The translations under genes were made by a program, and so were the position numbers. Below, piece by piece: positions 39,959-50,221 of a stretch of 64,000 nucleotides of DNA. Each line of letters begins with the position of its first letter. Within the stretch, counting starts at the first letter, position 1. The notes beneath the pieces are model-generated. The model searched no databases and had not been told where the DNA came from. It saw only the letters and a program-made list of their open reading frames with translations. Source of the DNA: Vannielia litorea (GTDB lineage: Bacteria; Pseudomonadota; Alphaproteobacteria; Rhodobacterales; Rhodobacteraceae); assembly GCF_019801175.1 (NCBI RefSeq), contig NZ_JAHVJR010000001.1, positions 1,054,001 through 1,118,000 on the forward strand, read 5' to 3'.

Positions 39959-40570
39959 CTATGTGACCACATACCAGTCGCGGCGGTGGTTGAAGGCCAC
40001 CACGAGGTTGAGGACGACTGCGCCGAGGAGCGACCAGCCGACTGCTTCGAGCGGCAGGACGAAGGCGGCGACGGTGAAGAGGATCATATCGTGGATGAGC
40101 TGGGTCCAGCCCGCGCGGAAGCCGTACTTGTCTTGCAGGATGAGCGCGATGATCGAGACGCCGCCGAGCGAAGCCGTGTGGCGGAAGAGGCCCAGCAGCC
40201 CCACGCCTGCGGCGACGCCGAAGAGCAGCGCGGAGGCGGCGGGGTGGATGTGGCCGATGACGAGGGCAGGGTCGAGCACTGCTGTCAGCAGCGAGAGCAG
40301 GGTCACCGTTGCCAGTGATTTCAGGCAAAAGACCGGCCCGCGCGCGTGCCAGGCAAAGGCATAGAACGGGATGTTGATGACAAAGAACACGAGGCCGAAG
40401 GACCAGCCAGAGAGGTAGGCGATGATCAGGGCTGTACCTGCCGTCCCGGAAGAGATGAGGCCCGCCGCGCGCAGCAGGTGCACGCCGAGGGCGGCCTGAG
40501 CGGAGGCGATCAGGAGGCCTTGGGCATCTTCGAGGAGGGTGTAATGCGGTTTTTCGTCAGCAAGCGCCAT
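39959..40570 (-). CDS. YitT family membrane protein
   Basis: A 203-residue integral membrane protein with five to six segments and the YitT hallmarks LISSGTAGTALI and FFVINIPFYAFAW; RHTASLGGVSIIALILQDKYGFRAG is the last loop. Function unknown; the short YitT form lacks the C-terminal DUF2179 domain. It precedes typA on the same strand with 59 bases between. Confidence 0.8.
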   Translation of the reverse strand: MALADEKPHYTLLEDAQGLLIASAQAALGVHLLRAAGLISSGTAGTALIIAYLSGWSFGLVFFVINIPFYAFAWHARGPVFCLKSLATVTLLSLLTAVLDPALVIGHIHPAASALLFGVAAGVGLLGLFRHTASLGGVSIIALILQDKYGFRAGWTQLIHDMILFTVAAFVLPLEAVGWSLLGAVVLNLVVAFNHRRDWYVVT

Positions 40571-40660
40571 GGGCCTGCTGTGGCGCAGGGGGAGGGTGGC
40601 GTCAAACCCGCGCGGAAGGCTGCGGGCGTGACGTGGCGTCCGTTGCCTGATGGGCGGGCC

Positions 40661-40996
40661 TCAATGGCCGGTAGTTGCCGAGAAAAGATGCAGCACGAGG
40701 ACGCCGGAGAGGATCAGGCCGAGGCCGAGCACGGCGGGCAGATCGAGCCGCTGGTTGTAGAGCAGGAAGCCCATGAGCGCGATCAGCACGATCCCGAGGC
40801 CGGACCAGATGGCATAGACGACGCCCACGGGCATCACCTTTACCGTCAGGGACAGAAAGTAGAACGACACCGCATAGGCGACGACCACCACGGCGGCGGG
40901 CGCGAGCCGGGTGAAGCCCTTGGTCGCCGGAAGGGCCACCGTGCCGATGGTTTCCGCCACGATGGCGAGCACGAGGAAAAGATAGGTCTTGGGCAT
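40661..40996 (-). CDS. Small multidrug resistance (SMR) family transporter
   Basis: A 111-residue four-helix SMR protein like EmrE. The essential membrane Glu is Glu15 in IVAETIGTVAL, equivalent to EmrE Glu14; GVVYAIWSGLGIVLIALMGF is the third-helix signature. Such dimers exchange protons for quaternary cations or guanidinium. It is divergent from the SGNH gene across the 306-bp region with the sigma-54-type promoter. Confidence 0.88.
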   Translation of the reverse strand: MPKTYLFLVLAIVAETIGTVALPATKGFTRLAPAAVVVVAYAVSFYFLSLTVKVMPVGVVYAIWSGLGIVLIALMGFLLYNQRLDLPAVLGLGLILSGVLVLHLFSATTGH

Positions 40997-41080
40997 GATG
41001 GCACCGAAAGCAAAGGGGAGGGATCACGGCGCACCGTTCTGCTCCCTGTAGCTCATGGTGGCGTTTGTGGCGAGTCATCG

Positions 41081-41100
41081 CTGTGTGGATGTTCACACAG
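41081..41100. promoter_or_regulatory. Palindrome, candidate enhancer site
   Basis: CTGTGTG, six bases, CACACAG, about 160 bases upstream of the sigma-54-type promoter, the distance expected for an activator site. Confidence 0.4.
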
Positions 41101-41114
41101 AGCCGCGATTGAGT

Positions 41115-41130
41115 GTGCGGGTTTTCGCAC
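41115..41130. promoter_or_regulatory. Second palindrome, candidate enhancer site
   Basis: GTGCG, six bases, CGCAC, 34 bases downstream of the start of the first palindrome, about three helical turns. Confidence 0.35.
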
Positions 41131-41252
41131 GTTGAGAGCGTGGTGGTGGTTCAGGAGCGCCATGCAACTTATTGATTATGCTGCTATTAGGTTGGTTGTC
41201 TGCTGTGAGCACATTTTTGCGTTGTCAGCCCACCGGCGGCTCCCGACAGTGC

Positions 41253-41267
41253 TGGCACATCGTTTGC
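41253..41267 (+). promoter_or_regulatory. Sigma-54-type -24/-12 promoter
   Basis: TGGCAC-N5-TTGC: both invariant pairs are present with GG and GC exactly ten bases apart. It lies 36 bases before the ATG at 41303, giving a leader of about 24 bases. Confidence 0.65.
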
Positions 41268-41302
41268 GAAACGCGCAGACCAATCCAATGGGAGGAAAAA
41301 AT

Positions 41303-42100
41303 ATGATCCGCCGGACAGTGCTCCGCGCGGCCCTGATGGCCGCATGCCTTACACCGCTCACGCTCCAGCCGCTCGCGGCGCAGGACGCTTCGCCCGAAGT
41401 AACCCAGCCGCAGGCCGAAAGCCCGGCCCGCGTGCTGCTCGTGGGCAACAGCTACCTTTACTACAACGACAGCCTGCACAATCACCTGCGCCGTATGGTC
41501 ATGGCGGGCACCGAGGTGGAGCCTCAGTACAAGTCGGCCACTATCGGCGGCGCGCGGCTGGACCATCACAACATCGACTGGCTCACCCAGCCCGGGGCGA
41601 TCGGGGTGGAAGAACCGTTTGAACTGGTGATCCTTCAGGGCCACTCCAACGCTGCGCTCTCGGAGAAGAACAAGACACGCTACATGGAGGCCGCGAAGGC
41701 CGCAGCGGCGCTGATTGCCGAGCGCGGCGGCAAGGTGGCCCTCTACATGCCGCACGCCTATGTGGACCCGCACAAGAGCGCCGATCCGGAGAATATCCGC
41801 GCCAACGAACGGTTCTATACCGAGGCAGGCAACGAGCTCGACGCCATCGTCATCCCGGTCGCGCTGGCCTTCGAGGAGGCCTACAAGCGGCGGCCCGATA
41901 TGGCTCTGCACAAGGATTACGACGGGTCGCATCCGAGCCTGCTCGGCAGCTTCCTCGCGGCAGCCACGGCCTATGCGACGCTCTACGGCGCTGATCCTGT
42001 GGGCAATGAATACGACTACTTCGGTAAGGTCGGCGCAGAGGATGCGGCCTTCCTCCAGGAAGTCGCGCGCGACACCGTGAACGCCTACTTCGGGCGGTAA
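41303..42100 (+). CDS. Exported SGNH/GDSL-like hydrolase
   Basis: A 265-residue protein with a signal peptide (MIRRTVLRAALMAACLTPLTL, cleavage near LAAQDA) and an SGNH-fold domain: LLVGNSYLYYND (block I Ser), SATIGGARL (Gly), ILQGHSN (Asn) and DGSHPS (Asp-His). Predicted periplasmic esterase or deacetylase; substrate unknown. Start ATG 41303 has GGGAGGAAAAAA directly upstream. Its promoter is sigma-54-like, which is unusual for such a gene. A bidirectional terminator follows. Confidence 0.78.
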   Translation: MIRRTVLRAALMAACLTPLTLQPLAAQDASPEVTQPQAESPARVLLVGNSYLYYNDSLHNHLRRMVMAGTEVEPQYKSATIGGARLDHHNIDWLTQPGAIGVEEPFELVILQGHSNAALSEKNKTRYMEAAKAAAALIAERGGKVALYMPHAYVDPHKSADPENIRANERFYTEAGNELDAIVIPVALAFEEAYKRRPDMALHKDYDGSHPSLLGSFLAAATAYATLYGADPVGNEYDYFGKVGAEDAAFLQEVARDTVNAYFGR

Positions 42101-42107
42101 AACGAAG

Positions 42108-42134
42108 AAGGGCCCGCTTTGCGCGGGCCCTTTT
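42108..42134 (+). terminator. Bidirectional terminator between SGNH gene and icd
   Basis: GGGCCCGC, 5-nt loop, GCGGGCCC then TTTT on the plus strand; AAGAA on the left gives a T-rich run on the minus strand. It serves both converging genes. Confidence 0.85.
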
Positions 42135-42137
42135 GCC

Positions 42138-43352
42138 TCAGCCAGTGAGGGCTTTGTTCAGGTTCTCGTCGATCTTTTCGAGGAAGCCGATGGTGGTCAG
42201 CCAGCCTTGGTCGGGGCCGACGAGGAGGGCCAGATCCTTGGTCATGTGCCCTGCTTCCACCGTGTCGATGATCACGTGTTCCAGCGTTTCGGCGAAGGCC
42301 CGCAGCGCCACGTTGCCATCGAGCTTGGCGCGGTGCTTCAGCCCGCCGGTCCAGGCGTAGATCGAGGCGATGGAGTTGGTGGAGGTGCTTTTGCCCTCCT
42401 GATGCTGGCGGTAGTGGCGGGTGACCGTGCCGTGCGCCGCTTCGGCCTCGACGATCTTGCCATCCGGGGTCATCAGTTGCGAGGTCATCATGCCCAGGCT
42501 GCCGAAGCCCTGTGCCACCGTGTCGGACTGCACATCGCCATCGTAGTTCTTGCAGGCCCAGACGAACTTGCCGTTCCACTTGAGGGCGCAGGCCACCATA
42601 TCGTCGATCAGGCGGTGCTCGTACCAGATGTCCTTGGCCTTGAATTTCTCTTCAAATTCAGCCTCGTAGATCTCCTGAAACAGATCCTTGAAACGGCCGT
42701 CATAGGCCTTGAGGATTGTGTTCTTGGTGCTCAGATACACCGGCCAGCCGATGTTGAGCCCGTAGTTGAAAGAGGCGCGGGCGAAGTCGCGGATGCTTTC
42801 ATCCTGGTTGTACATGCCCATGTAAACGCCGGCATCGGGGGCGTCGTAAACCTCGCGTTCGATCACTTCACCATTGGCGCCTTCCCATTTCATCGTCAGC
42901 TTGCCGCCGGACGGAAAGTGGAAGTCGGTCGCCTTGTACTGGTCGCCAAAGGCGTGGCGGCCGACGACGATGGGCGAGGTCCAGCCCGGCACGAGGCGCG
43001 GGACGTTCTTGCAGATGATTGGCTGGCGGAAGACCACGCCGCCGAGGATGTTGCGGATGGTGCCGTTGGGCGAGCGCCACATCTTCTTGAGGCCGAACTC
43101 CTCCACCCGCGCCTCGTCGGGCGTGATGGTAGCGCATTTCACCCCAACGCCGACTTCCTTGATCTTCTCGGCGGCGTCGATGGTGATCTGGTCGTCGGTC
43201 TCGTCGCGCACTTGAATCGAGAGGTCGTAGTAGAGCAGGTCGATGTCGAGATAGGGCTCAATCAGCTTTTTCTTGATGAAATCCCAGATGATCCGGGTCA
43301 TCTCGTCACCGTCGATCTCGACCATCGGGTTCTCGACTTTGATCTTCGACAT
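42138..43352 (-). CDS. icd: NADP-dependent isocitrate dehydrogenase, dimeric type
   Basis: Converts isocitrate to 2-oxoglutarate with NADPH formation. The 404 residues match the homodimeric, eukaryote-like subfamily: DGDEMTRIIWDFIKKKLI, SPNGTIRNILGG (substrate Ser/Asn), VACALKWNGKFVWACKNYDGDVQSD (metal Asp) and EAAHGTVTRHYR (NADP). AAGGAG precedes the ATG. It lies downstream of a second, unrelated IDH gene with a terminator between them. Confidence 0.96.
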   Translation of the reverse strand: MSKIKVENPMVEIDGDEMTRIIWDFIKKKLIEPYLDIDLLYYDLSIQVRDETDDQITIDAAEKIKEVGVGVKCATITPDEARVEEFGLKKMWRSPNGTIRNILGGVVFRQPIICKNVPRLVPGWTSPIVVGRHAFGDQYKATDFHFPSGGKLTMKWEGANGEVIEREVYDAPDAGVYMGMYNQDESIRDFARASFNYGLNIGWPVYLSTKNTILKAYDGRFKDLFQEIYEAEFEEKFKAKDIWYEHRLIDDMVACALKWNGKFVWACKNYDGDVQSDTVAQGFGSLGMMTSQLMTPDGKIVEAEAAHGTVTRHYRQHQEGKSTSTNSIASIYAWTGGLKHRAKLDGNVALRAFAETLEHVIIDTVEAGHMTKDLALLVGPDQGWLTTIGFLEKIDENLNKALTG

Positions 43353-43404
43353 CTTGGCTCCTTGGGTTTCTGCCCTCAGCTATGGCGCGTTTTGGTTAAG
43401 CGCC

Positions 43405-43436
43405 GGTAAAACTGCGGCGGCCTTTTGGGCCGCCGC
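43405..43436 (-). terminator. Terminator after the monomeric IDH gene
   Basis: GCGGCGGCC, 5-nt loop, GGCCGCCGC: a 9-bp stem at 43414-43436, eight bases past the stop on the minus strand and followed by GTTTTACC. Confidence 0.65.
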
Positions 43437-43443
43437 GAGAGGT

Positions 43444-45648
<2,205 letters not shown>

Positions 45649-45751
45649 GTCTGAGCCCCCTCGCTAGGTGTTGGTCCGGCCCGATACGCACCGCTGCGGC
45701 GCGGAATCGGGATGTTGCCGCTCTCCTATCCCAAATCCCGGGCGCATGGAA

Positions 45752-45771
45752 GGTATGCCGTTGTATACCAA
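45752..45771. promoter_or_regulatory. Inverted repeat upstream of the monomeric IDH gene
   Basis: GGTAT-N8-ATACC at 45752-45769; the right part also reads TTGTATACCAA, close to GntR-type operators. It lies about 105 bases before the IDH start and just past the end of the next minus-strand gene. Confidence 0.35.
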
Positions 45772-45783
45772 TTGTCGCGGGAG

Positions 45784-46473
45784 TCAGTTTTCGGAGGCCT
45801 TTAGGGCGGCTGAGAGGGTTTGGCCAAGCTCCACCAGTGCATCGGCCTGCTCCGGCCGCTTGAGCGCGCCATGCTGGCGAATGGAGAGCCCCTCGCGGCT
45901 GCGGATCACGGCGGGGCGTGTGCTGCCTGAAAGAGGGCTGTTGGTGAGCGCCGGGTGCAGGGCGATGGGGCGCAGGGCATCTTCGGCGCCCGGTGTTGCC
46001 ATGAGCAGGGCAGGGCTGCCCTCCAGCGGCACGGGTTTCAGATCTGGCACCTCCGCCGCCATGCTGCCGAGGAGTTTGCCGAGCACGGCCTGTGCCAGAC
46101 CGCCGCCGAGCATGCCCGAAAACCGTTCCACATCGGCGGCCCGGCTGGCCGGAATATCGAGCGTCAGCAGAGAGAGGCCGTGGGGCAGGGCGAGGGACGG
46201 GTCTATCCACATGCTGTAGCGGGTGGAACTGCTGGATTGTGAACTGCCCGAACGCTGCACCACGCTTTGCAACTCCCAACCTTCGCGCGGGCTGGTGATG
46301 CGGGTGATCCGCTTGTCGCCCTCGCGGCTCTGGGCATAGCTCCATCCAGCGGCGGCGCAATGGGCCCGGAGCAGGGCCTCGCGTTTCTTGGCCCACCAGA
46401 GCAGCGCCCCGACCAGCGCGATCTGGCCAAGGAACACGACCGTAACGAGGATGATGATGACCGTGGTCGACAT
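45784..46473 (-). CDS. Membrane-anchored hypothetical protein, 229 residues
   Basis: One N-terminal membrane segment (residues 4-26) followed by a soluble domain with a short Ser-rich stretch near residue 78 and a segment LPHGLSLLTLDIPASRAADVERF. No family recognised. It is upstream of the monomeric IDH on the same strand, but the gap of 135 bases and the inverted repeat suggest separate transcription. It is divergent from the DUF2235 gene. Confidence 0.6.
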   Translation of the reverse strand: MSTTVIIILVTVVFLGQIALVGALLWWAKKREALLRAHCAAAGWSYAQSREGDKRITRITSPREGWELQSVVQRSGSSQSSSSTRYSMWIDPSLALPHGLSLLTLDIPASRAADVERFSGMLGGGLAQAVLGKLLGSMAAEVPDLKPVPLEGSPALLMATPGAEDALRPIALHPALTNSPLSGSTRPAVIRSREGLSIRQHGALKRPEQADALVELGQTLSAALKASEN

Positions 46474-46620
46474 TTGACCTCTCTGCGAAGTTTCGCCGCC
46501 ACCCTAGCCACGCCCGCCTGAACTGTCACCCGACCCGCGACAGAGACCACAGCCTATGGTAGAATGCCTGCATTTCCTGCCGGGCCTGCCCGGACATTTC
46601 AGACCGGAGCATTTAAGCCC

Positions 46621-47811
46621 ATGAAGCGCATCGCGATATTCTGCGACGGCACCTGGAACACGCCAGACGCGCCGTTTCCGACCAATGTCTTCCATCTCCA
46701 CAAGATGGCCAAACGCACGGCCGAGGATGGCACGACCCAGATCCTCAAATACATCCCCGGTGTCGGCACCGGCTTTGGCAAGACCGGCTGGCGAAAGCGG
46801 CTCGACAAGGTAACGGGCGGAGTGTTTGGCGTTGGGGTCACCAAGAACATTCTGGCCGGCTACACCTTTCTGATCGAACAGTACGAACCGGGAGACGAGA
46901 TATACGTGTTCGGGTTTTCGCGGGGTGCATTCACCGCGCGGTCTCTCGTTGGATTGCTCCGCGCCTCGGGCCTGCCGCGCCACACCGAGGCGTGGAAGGC
47001 CCCCGAGGCGCTGAAGCGCTATCGTGACGACGACCCGGAAACCAAACCCTCCAGTGAGGCGAGCCACCGCTTTCGGCTCGGCTACTCGCCCGATGTGGTC
47101 ACCTCGGAGAAGGAGGAAGACTGGCGCCGTGCGCAGGGCCATCCGGTGCCGCCGCGGCTGACGGTCACCTACCTTGGCATCTGGGATACGGTCGGCGCGC
47201 TTGGCATTCCGAGTTACTACAAGTGGCTCGCGCAGGTGTTCAACCACAGCCAGGGGTTCCATGACACTCAGCTCAGCTCGATGGTCATGGCTGCTCGGCA
47301 TGCGGTGTCGCTCGACGAGCGGCGCAAGGCTTTTCCGCCGACGCTCTGGGGCAACCTTGGGGAGTTGAACCGCGAGAACCCGGAGCGCAAGCGGGCTTAT
47401 CAGCAGCTCTGGTTCGCGGGCGATCATGGCTCGGTGGGCGGGGGCGGCGATATTGACGGGCTGAGCAACATCACCCTGCGGTGGGTGGTGAAAGGTGCGC
47501 AGGATCAGGGGCTGGAGTTTGAACCCACGGCGCTGGCGGTGTTCGCAGCGGAGGAAGACCCGCTGGAGCCATCGCTCTTCAACAAGTCGAGCAAGCCGGG
47601 GTTCTTTACCCGGATGCTGCGCAAGCGTGTGCTCGACCGGGTGGGGAGGATGGAGGTGCCGGACCCTGCGACGGGCGGCACGGTGGAGGTGGCAATCGGG
47701 CCGGAGTTTGCGTGGAACATCTCGGAGCCTGCGCGGCAAAGATACAATGCACTGCCGGGCTACCGCCCGCCGTCGTTGGTGCCTTTCGACGCCGACCTGA
47801 CGGATACCTAG
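46621..47811 (+). CDS. DUF2235 (alpha/beta hydrolase-like) protein
   Basis: A 396-residue DUF2235 protein. IAIFCDGTWNTPD starts the domain; FGFSRGAFTARSL holds the GxSRG nucleophile elbow (Ser); YLGIWDTVGALG carries the Asp and FAGDHGSVGGGG the terminal His region. Some DUF2235 proteins are Tle1-type phospholipase effectors of type VI secretion, but no vgrG, immunity gene or other T6SS gene is nearby. Its stop overlaps the stop of the convergent ATPase gene in a CTAG. Confidence 0.8.
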   Translation: MKRIAIFCDGTWNTPDAPFPTNVFHLHKMAKRTAEDGTTQILKYIPGVGTGFGKTGWRKRLDKVTGGVFGVGVTKNILAGYTFLIEQYEPGDEIYVFGFSRGAFTARSLVGLLRASGLPRHTEAWKAPEALKRYRDDDPETKPSSEASHRFRLGYSPDVVTSEKEEDWRRAQGHPVPPRLTVTYLGIWDTVGALGIPSYYKWLAQVFNHSQGFHDTQLSSMVMAARHAVSLDERRKAFPPTLWGNLGELNRENPERKRAYQQLWFAGDHGSVGGGGDIDGLSNITLRWVVKGAQDQGLEFEPTALAVFAAEEDPLEPSLFNKSSKPGFFTRMLRKRVLDRVGRMEVPDPATGGTVEVAIGPEFAWNISEPARQRYNALPGYRPPSLVPFDADLTDT

Positions 47812-48470
47812 GCGGCGGGCCGGTCACCCACAATCCGGCCCGGCACGGCCTCCACCACACGGCCAGCGGCGGCGCGGGCATCTTCGGCGTCATGGGTGAC
47901 CATCAGCACGGGCAAGCCGCGATCCCGGGCGCGGGTGAAGGTGAGGTGGCGGACATCCTCGCGCCGGGCGGCATCGAGCCGGGAGAAGGGCTCATCCAGC
48001 AGAAGAGCGCGCGGCTCGGCCAGCAGGGTGCGCATGAGCGCGACGCGGGCCTGCTCGCCGCCCGAGAGGGTCGCTGGGTCACGCGAACCGAAGCCTTCCA
48101 ACCCGACCTCGGCCAGTGCCTCTTCGATGGCGGCCCGTCGCGCCACGCGGGGGCCGGGGGGCAGGGCGAAGGCAAGGTTGCCTGCGACCGAGAGGTGCGG
48201 AAAGAGCAGGCTCTCCTGAAACAGGATGCCGAGGCGACGGCGCTCAGGGGGTAGCGAGGTGATCTCGGTGCCATCCAGCGCGGCGGTGCCTGTGGTGGAG
48301 AGCGGCGCGGTCAGCGTGCCGGTGAGCGCTGCGAGCAGCGCCGATTTGCCCACGCCGGAGGGCCCCATGAGGGTGAGCACCTCGCCCGGCGCGATCCGGG
48401 CGGAAAGGCCGAGCAGGCAGGTTTCGCCCAGCATGACCTCCAGCCTTTCGAGGGTGAGCCCCTTATCCAC
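47808..48470 (-). CDS. ynjD: ABC transporter ATP-binding protein, YnjD-like
   Basis: A 220-residue ABC ATPase: GPSGVGKSALL (Walker A), a Q-loop in GILFQESLLF, TLSGGEQARVALMR (signature), ALLLDEPFSRLD (Walker B). The gene overlaps the permease gene by eight bases. Order and partner types (SBP, fused permease, ATPase, CDP-alcohol enzyme) match the E. coli ynjBCD-F cluster (COG4134-4136). ThiQ-like annotation is an alternative, but no thiamine signal is seen. Confidence 0.82.
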   Translation of the reverse strand: MDKGLTLERLEVMLGETCLLGLSARIAPGEVLTLMGPSGVGKSALLAALTGTLTAPLSTTGTAALDGTEITSLPPERRRLGILFQESLLFPHLSVAGNLAFALPPGPRVARRAAIEEALAEVGLEGFGSRDPATLSGGEQARVALMRTLLAEPRALLLDEPFSRLDAARREDVRHLTFTRARDRGLPVLMVTHDAEDARAAAGRVVEAVPGRIVGDRPAA

Positions 48471-50157
48471 CGCGCATCCCCTTTCGGCCCGCGAACATCA
48501 GCCGCGGAATGGCCAATGCCAGCGCGAAGGGCAAGAGGGCGGCGGCGGTTTGCGCCAGCGCGTAGGCGCCGATGGCCCGGCGGTCGCCGCCGGAGGTGAG
48601 GGCGACGGCCTCGGTTGTCAGCGTGGTGACCCGTCCGCCGCCCAGCAGCAGCGTTGGCAGGTACTGCCCGACCGAGACGGCGAAGCCCACGGCAAAGGCG
48701 GTGAGAAGCGGCGCCAGCAGCAGCGGCAGGCGGAGCCGCCAGAACCGGCGGGTCGGCCCGGCGCCAAGGCTGGCAGCGGCGGTGAAGTAGCGTGTGTCGA
48801 CGGCGTGGAACGGGCCGGAGAGAGCGATGAGCGTGTAGGGCAGCACGAAAGTGAGGTGCGAGAGCACGACCGGCCAGAGCCCCTCGCGTAGGCCGAGGGT
48901 GAGCATGAGCACCTGAAGGCCGGGGAGAAAGGCGATCTGCGGGATCAGCAGCGGCAGATAGAGGATCAGCCGCCCGGCAGGCCCCATGCGGAAGCCGTGC
49001 CGTGCCTCGGCCTCGAGGCAACCGGTGACGAGGGCCAGCGCGGCGAGGGCGGCGAGCGTGGCGATTAGGAGGGTGGTCACGGCGATGGGCCAGAGCATCG
49101 GGCCGTGGCGGCCCCATGTGCGCAGGCTCAGCGTGTCGGGCAGGGCATCGGGGAAGCTCCAGTATCCGGCGACGGACCAGAGCGCCTGCGAGGCCAACCC
49201 GGCGAGCACCGAGAGGGCAACGGCGAGGCCGAGGGCGAGGCCAAGGGCGCGAAGGCTGGCGTTGAGTCGGGGCAGGCGGCGCCCGGACATGGCGAGCGCG
49301 GTACCTGCGCGGGCGGCCAGCGCCTCCAGCCCGCGCCAGAGGGCAAGGCCCGCGAGTACCAGCGCCAGTTGCCAGAGCGCCCCGGCGGCGGCCACACCGC
49401 GCAAGGACAGGTCCGGGTCTGCCATCCAGCGGGTGATCTGGACCGCGAGGGTGGGCGGCGTGTTGGGGCCGAGGATCATCGCCACATCGACGACCGACAT
49501 GGAGTAGGCCAGCACCACGTAGACCGGCAGGCGGATCTGGGCATAGAGCGCGGGGAAGGCCACGAGGAGCCAGCCGATCGCGCGGGGGTAGCCCAGCGTG
49601 GTGGCCACGCGGGCATGGGCCTCGGACCGGGTCTGGGAGCGGGCCGCGAGCAGCATGAGCAGCAAGAACGGCACCTCCTTGGCGGTCAGGCCCGCGATGA
49701 GGGCGAGGCCGGCGCTGTCTTGCACGATGAGTAGATCGGGGGGCCTGTCCCAGCCGGTGAGCCAAGGCGAGAGGGCGCGGGCGAGCCAGCCTGAGGGCGC
49801 GATGAGGAAGGCGAGGCCGAAGGCGGCGGCGGCGTGCGGCACGGAGAGCAGCGGCGAAAGCAGCCGCTGGAGCGCCGTGAAGGCGCGAGTGCCGTGCCAG
49901 CCTGCGGCGATCAGTGCGGTGATGGTGAGCGAGAGCAGGGTGGCGGCAAAGCCGGTGGTGAGCGAAAGGCGAGTGGCTGGGGCGATGCCGGGCCAGTCCA
50001 TAAGCCGCATGAAGGGTGCCTCGCCCGGCGCACCCATGTATCCCAGCGCCGGGGCAAGGGTGAAGAACAGCCCCAGCCCGACGGGCAGGGTCAGCAGCGC
50101 GATGGTAAGCGCGGGCAGGGTGGCGCGAGGCAGGTACATGGGCGTGCGTGCGCTCAT
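48463..50157 (-). CDS. ynjC: ABC transporter permease (fused two-domain), YnjC-like
   Basis: A 564-residue permease with about twelve membrane segments in two halves, each with an EAA-type loop (ATTLGYPRAIGWLLVAFPAL in the first half, AASLGAGPTRRFWRLRLPLL in the second). Fused permeases of this size are typical of the YnjC and ThiP families. It couples to the ATPase by an eight-base overlap and follows the binding protein by 64 bases. Confidence 0.82.
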   Translation of the reverse strand: MSARTPMYLPRATLPALTIALLTLPVGLGLFFTLAPALGYMGAPGEAPFMRLMDWPGIAPATRLSLTTGFAATLLSLTITALIAAGWHGTRAFTALQRLLSPLLSVPHAAAAFGLAFLIAPSGWLARALSPWLTGWDRPPDLLIVQDSAGLALIAGLTAKEVPFLLLMLLAARSQTRSEAHARVATTLGYPRAIGWLLVAFPALYAQIRLPVYVVLAYSMSVVDVAMILGPNTPPTLAVQITRWMADPDLSLRGVAAAGALWQLALVLAGLALWRGLEALAARAGTALAMSGRRLPRLNASLRALGLALGLAVALSVLAGLASQALWSVAGYWSFPDALPDTLSLRTWGRHGPMLWPIAVTTLLIATLAALAALALVTGCLEAEARHGFRMGPAGRLILYLPLLIPQIAFLPGLQVLMLTLGLREGLWPVVLSHLTFVLPYTLIALSGPFHAVDTRYFTAAASLGAGPTRRFWRLRLPLLLAPLLTAFAVGFAVSVGQYLPTLLLGGGRVTTLTTEAVALTSGGDRRAIGAYALAQTAAALLPFALALAIPRLMFAGRKGMRGG

Positions 50158-50221
50158 CCGCCCTTTGAGGCGCTTTCGCGGGGGCGAAGAGTGCCTGAAG
50201 GGTGCGATGAGCGCGCGGGTG

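Larger units (their letters stand above)
40997..41302. other. 306-bp intergenic region between SMR and SGNH genes
   Basis: No coding sequence seen. It holds two palindromes (41081-41100, 41115-41130), an AT-richer patch near 41163-41200 and the sigma-54-type promoter at 41253. All read sensibly as control of the plus-strand hydrolase. Confidence 0.6.

Noticed and set aside
46621..47811. DUF2235 protein as a type VI secretion effector
   Set aside because: The fold fits Tle1, but no vgrG, PAAR, chaperone or immunity gene lies near, so only the domain call is kept.
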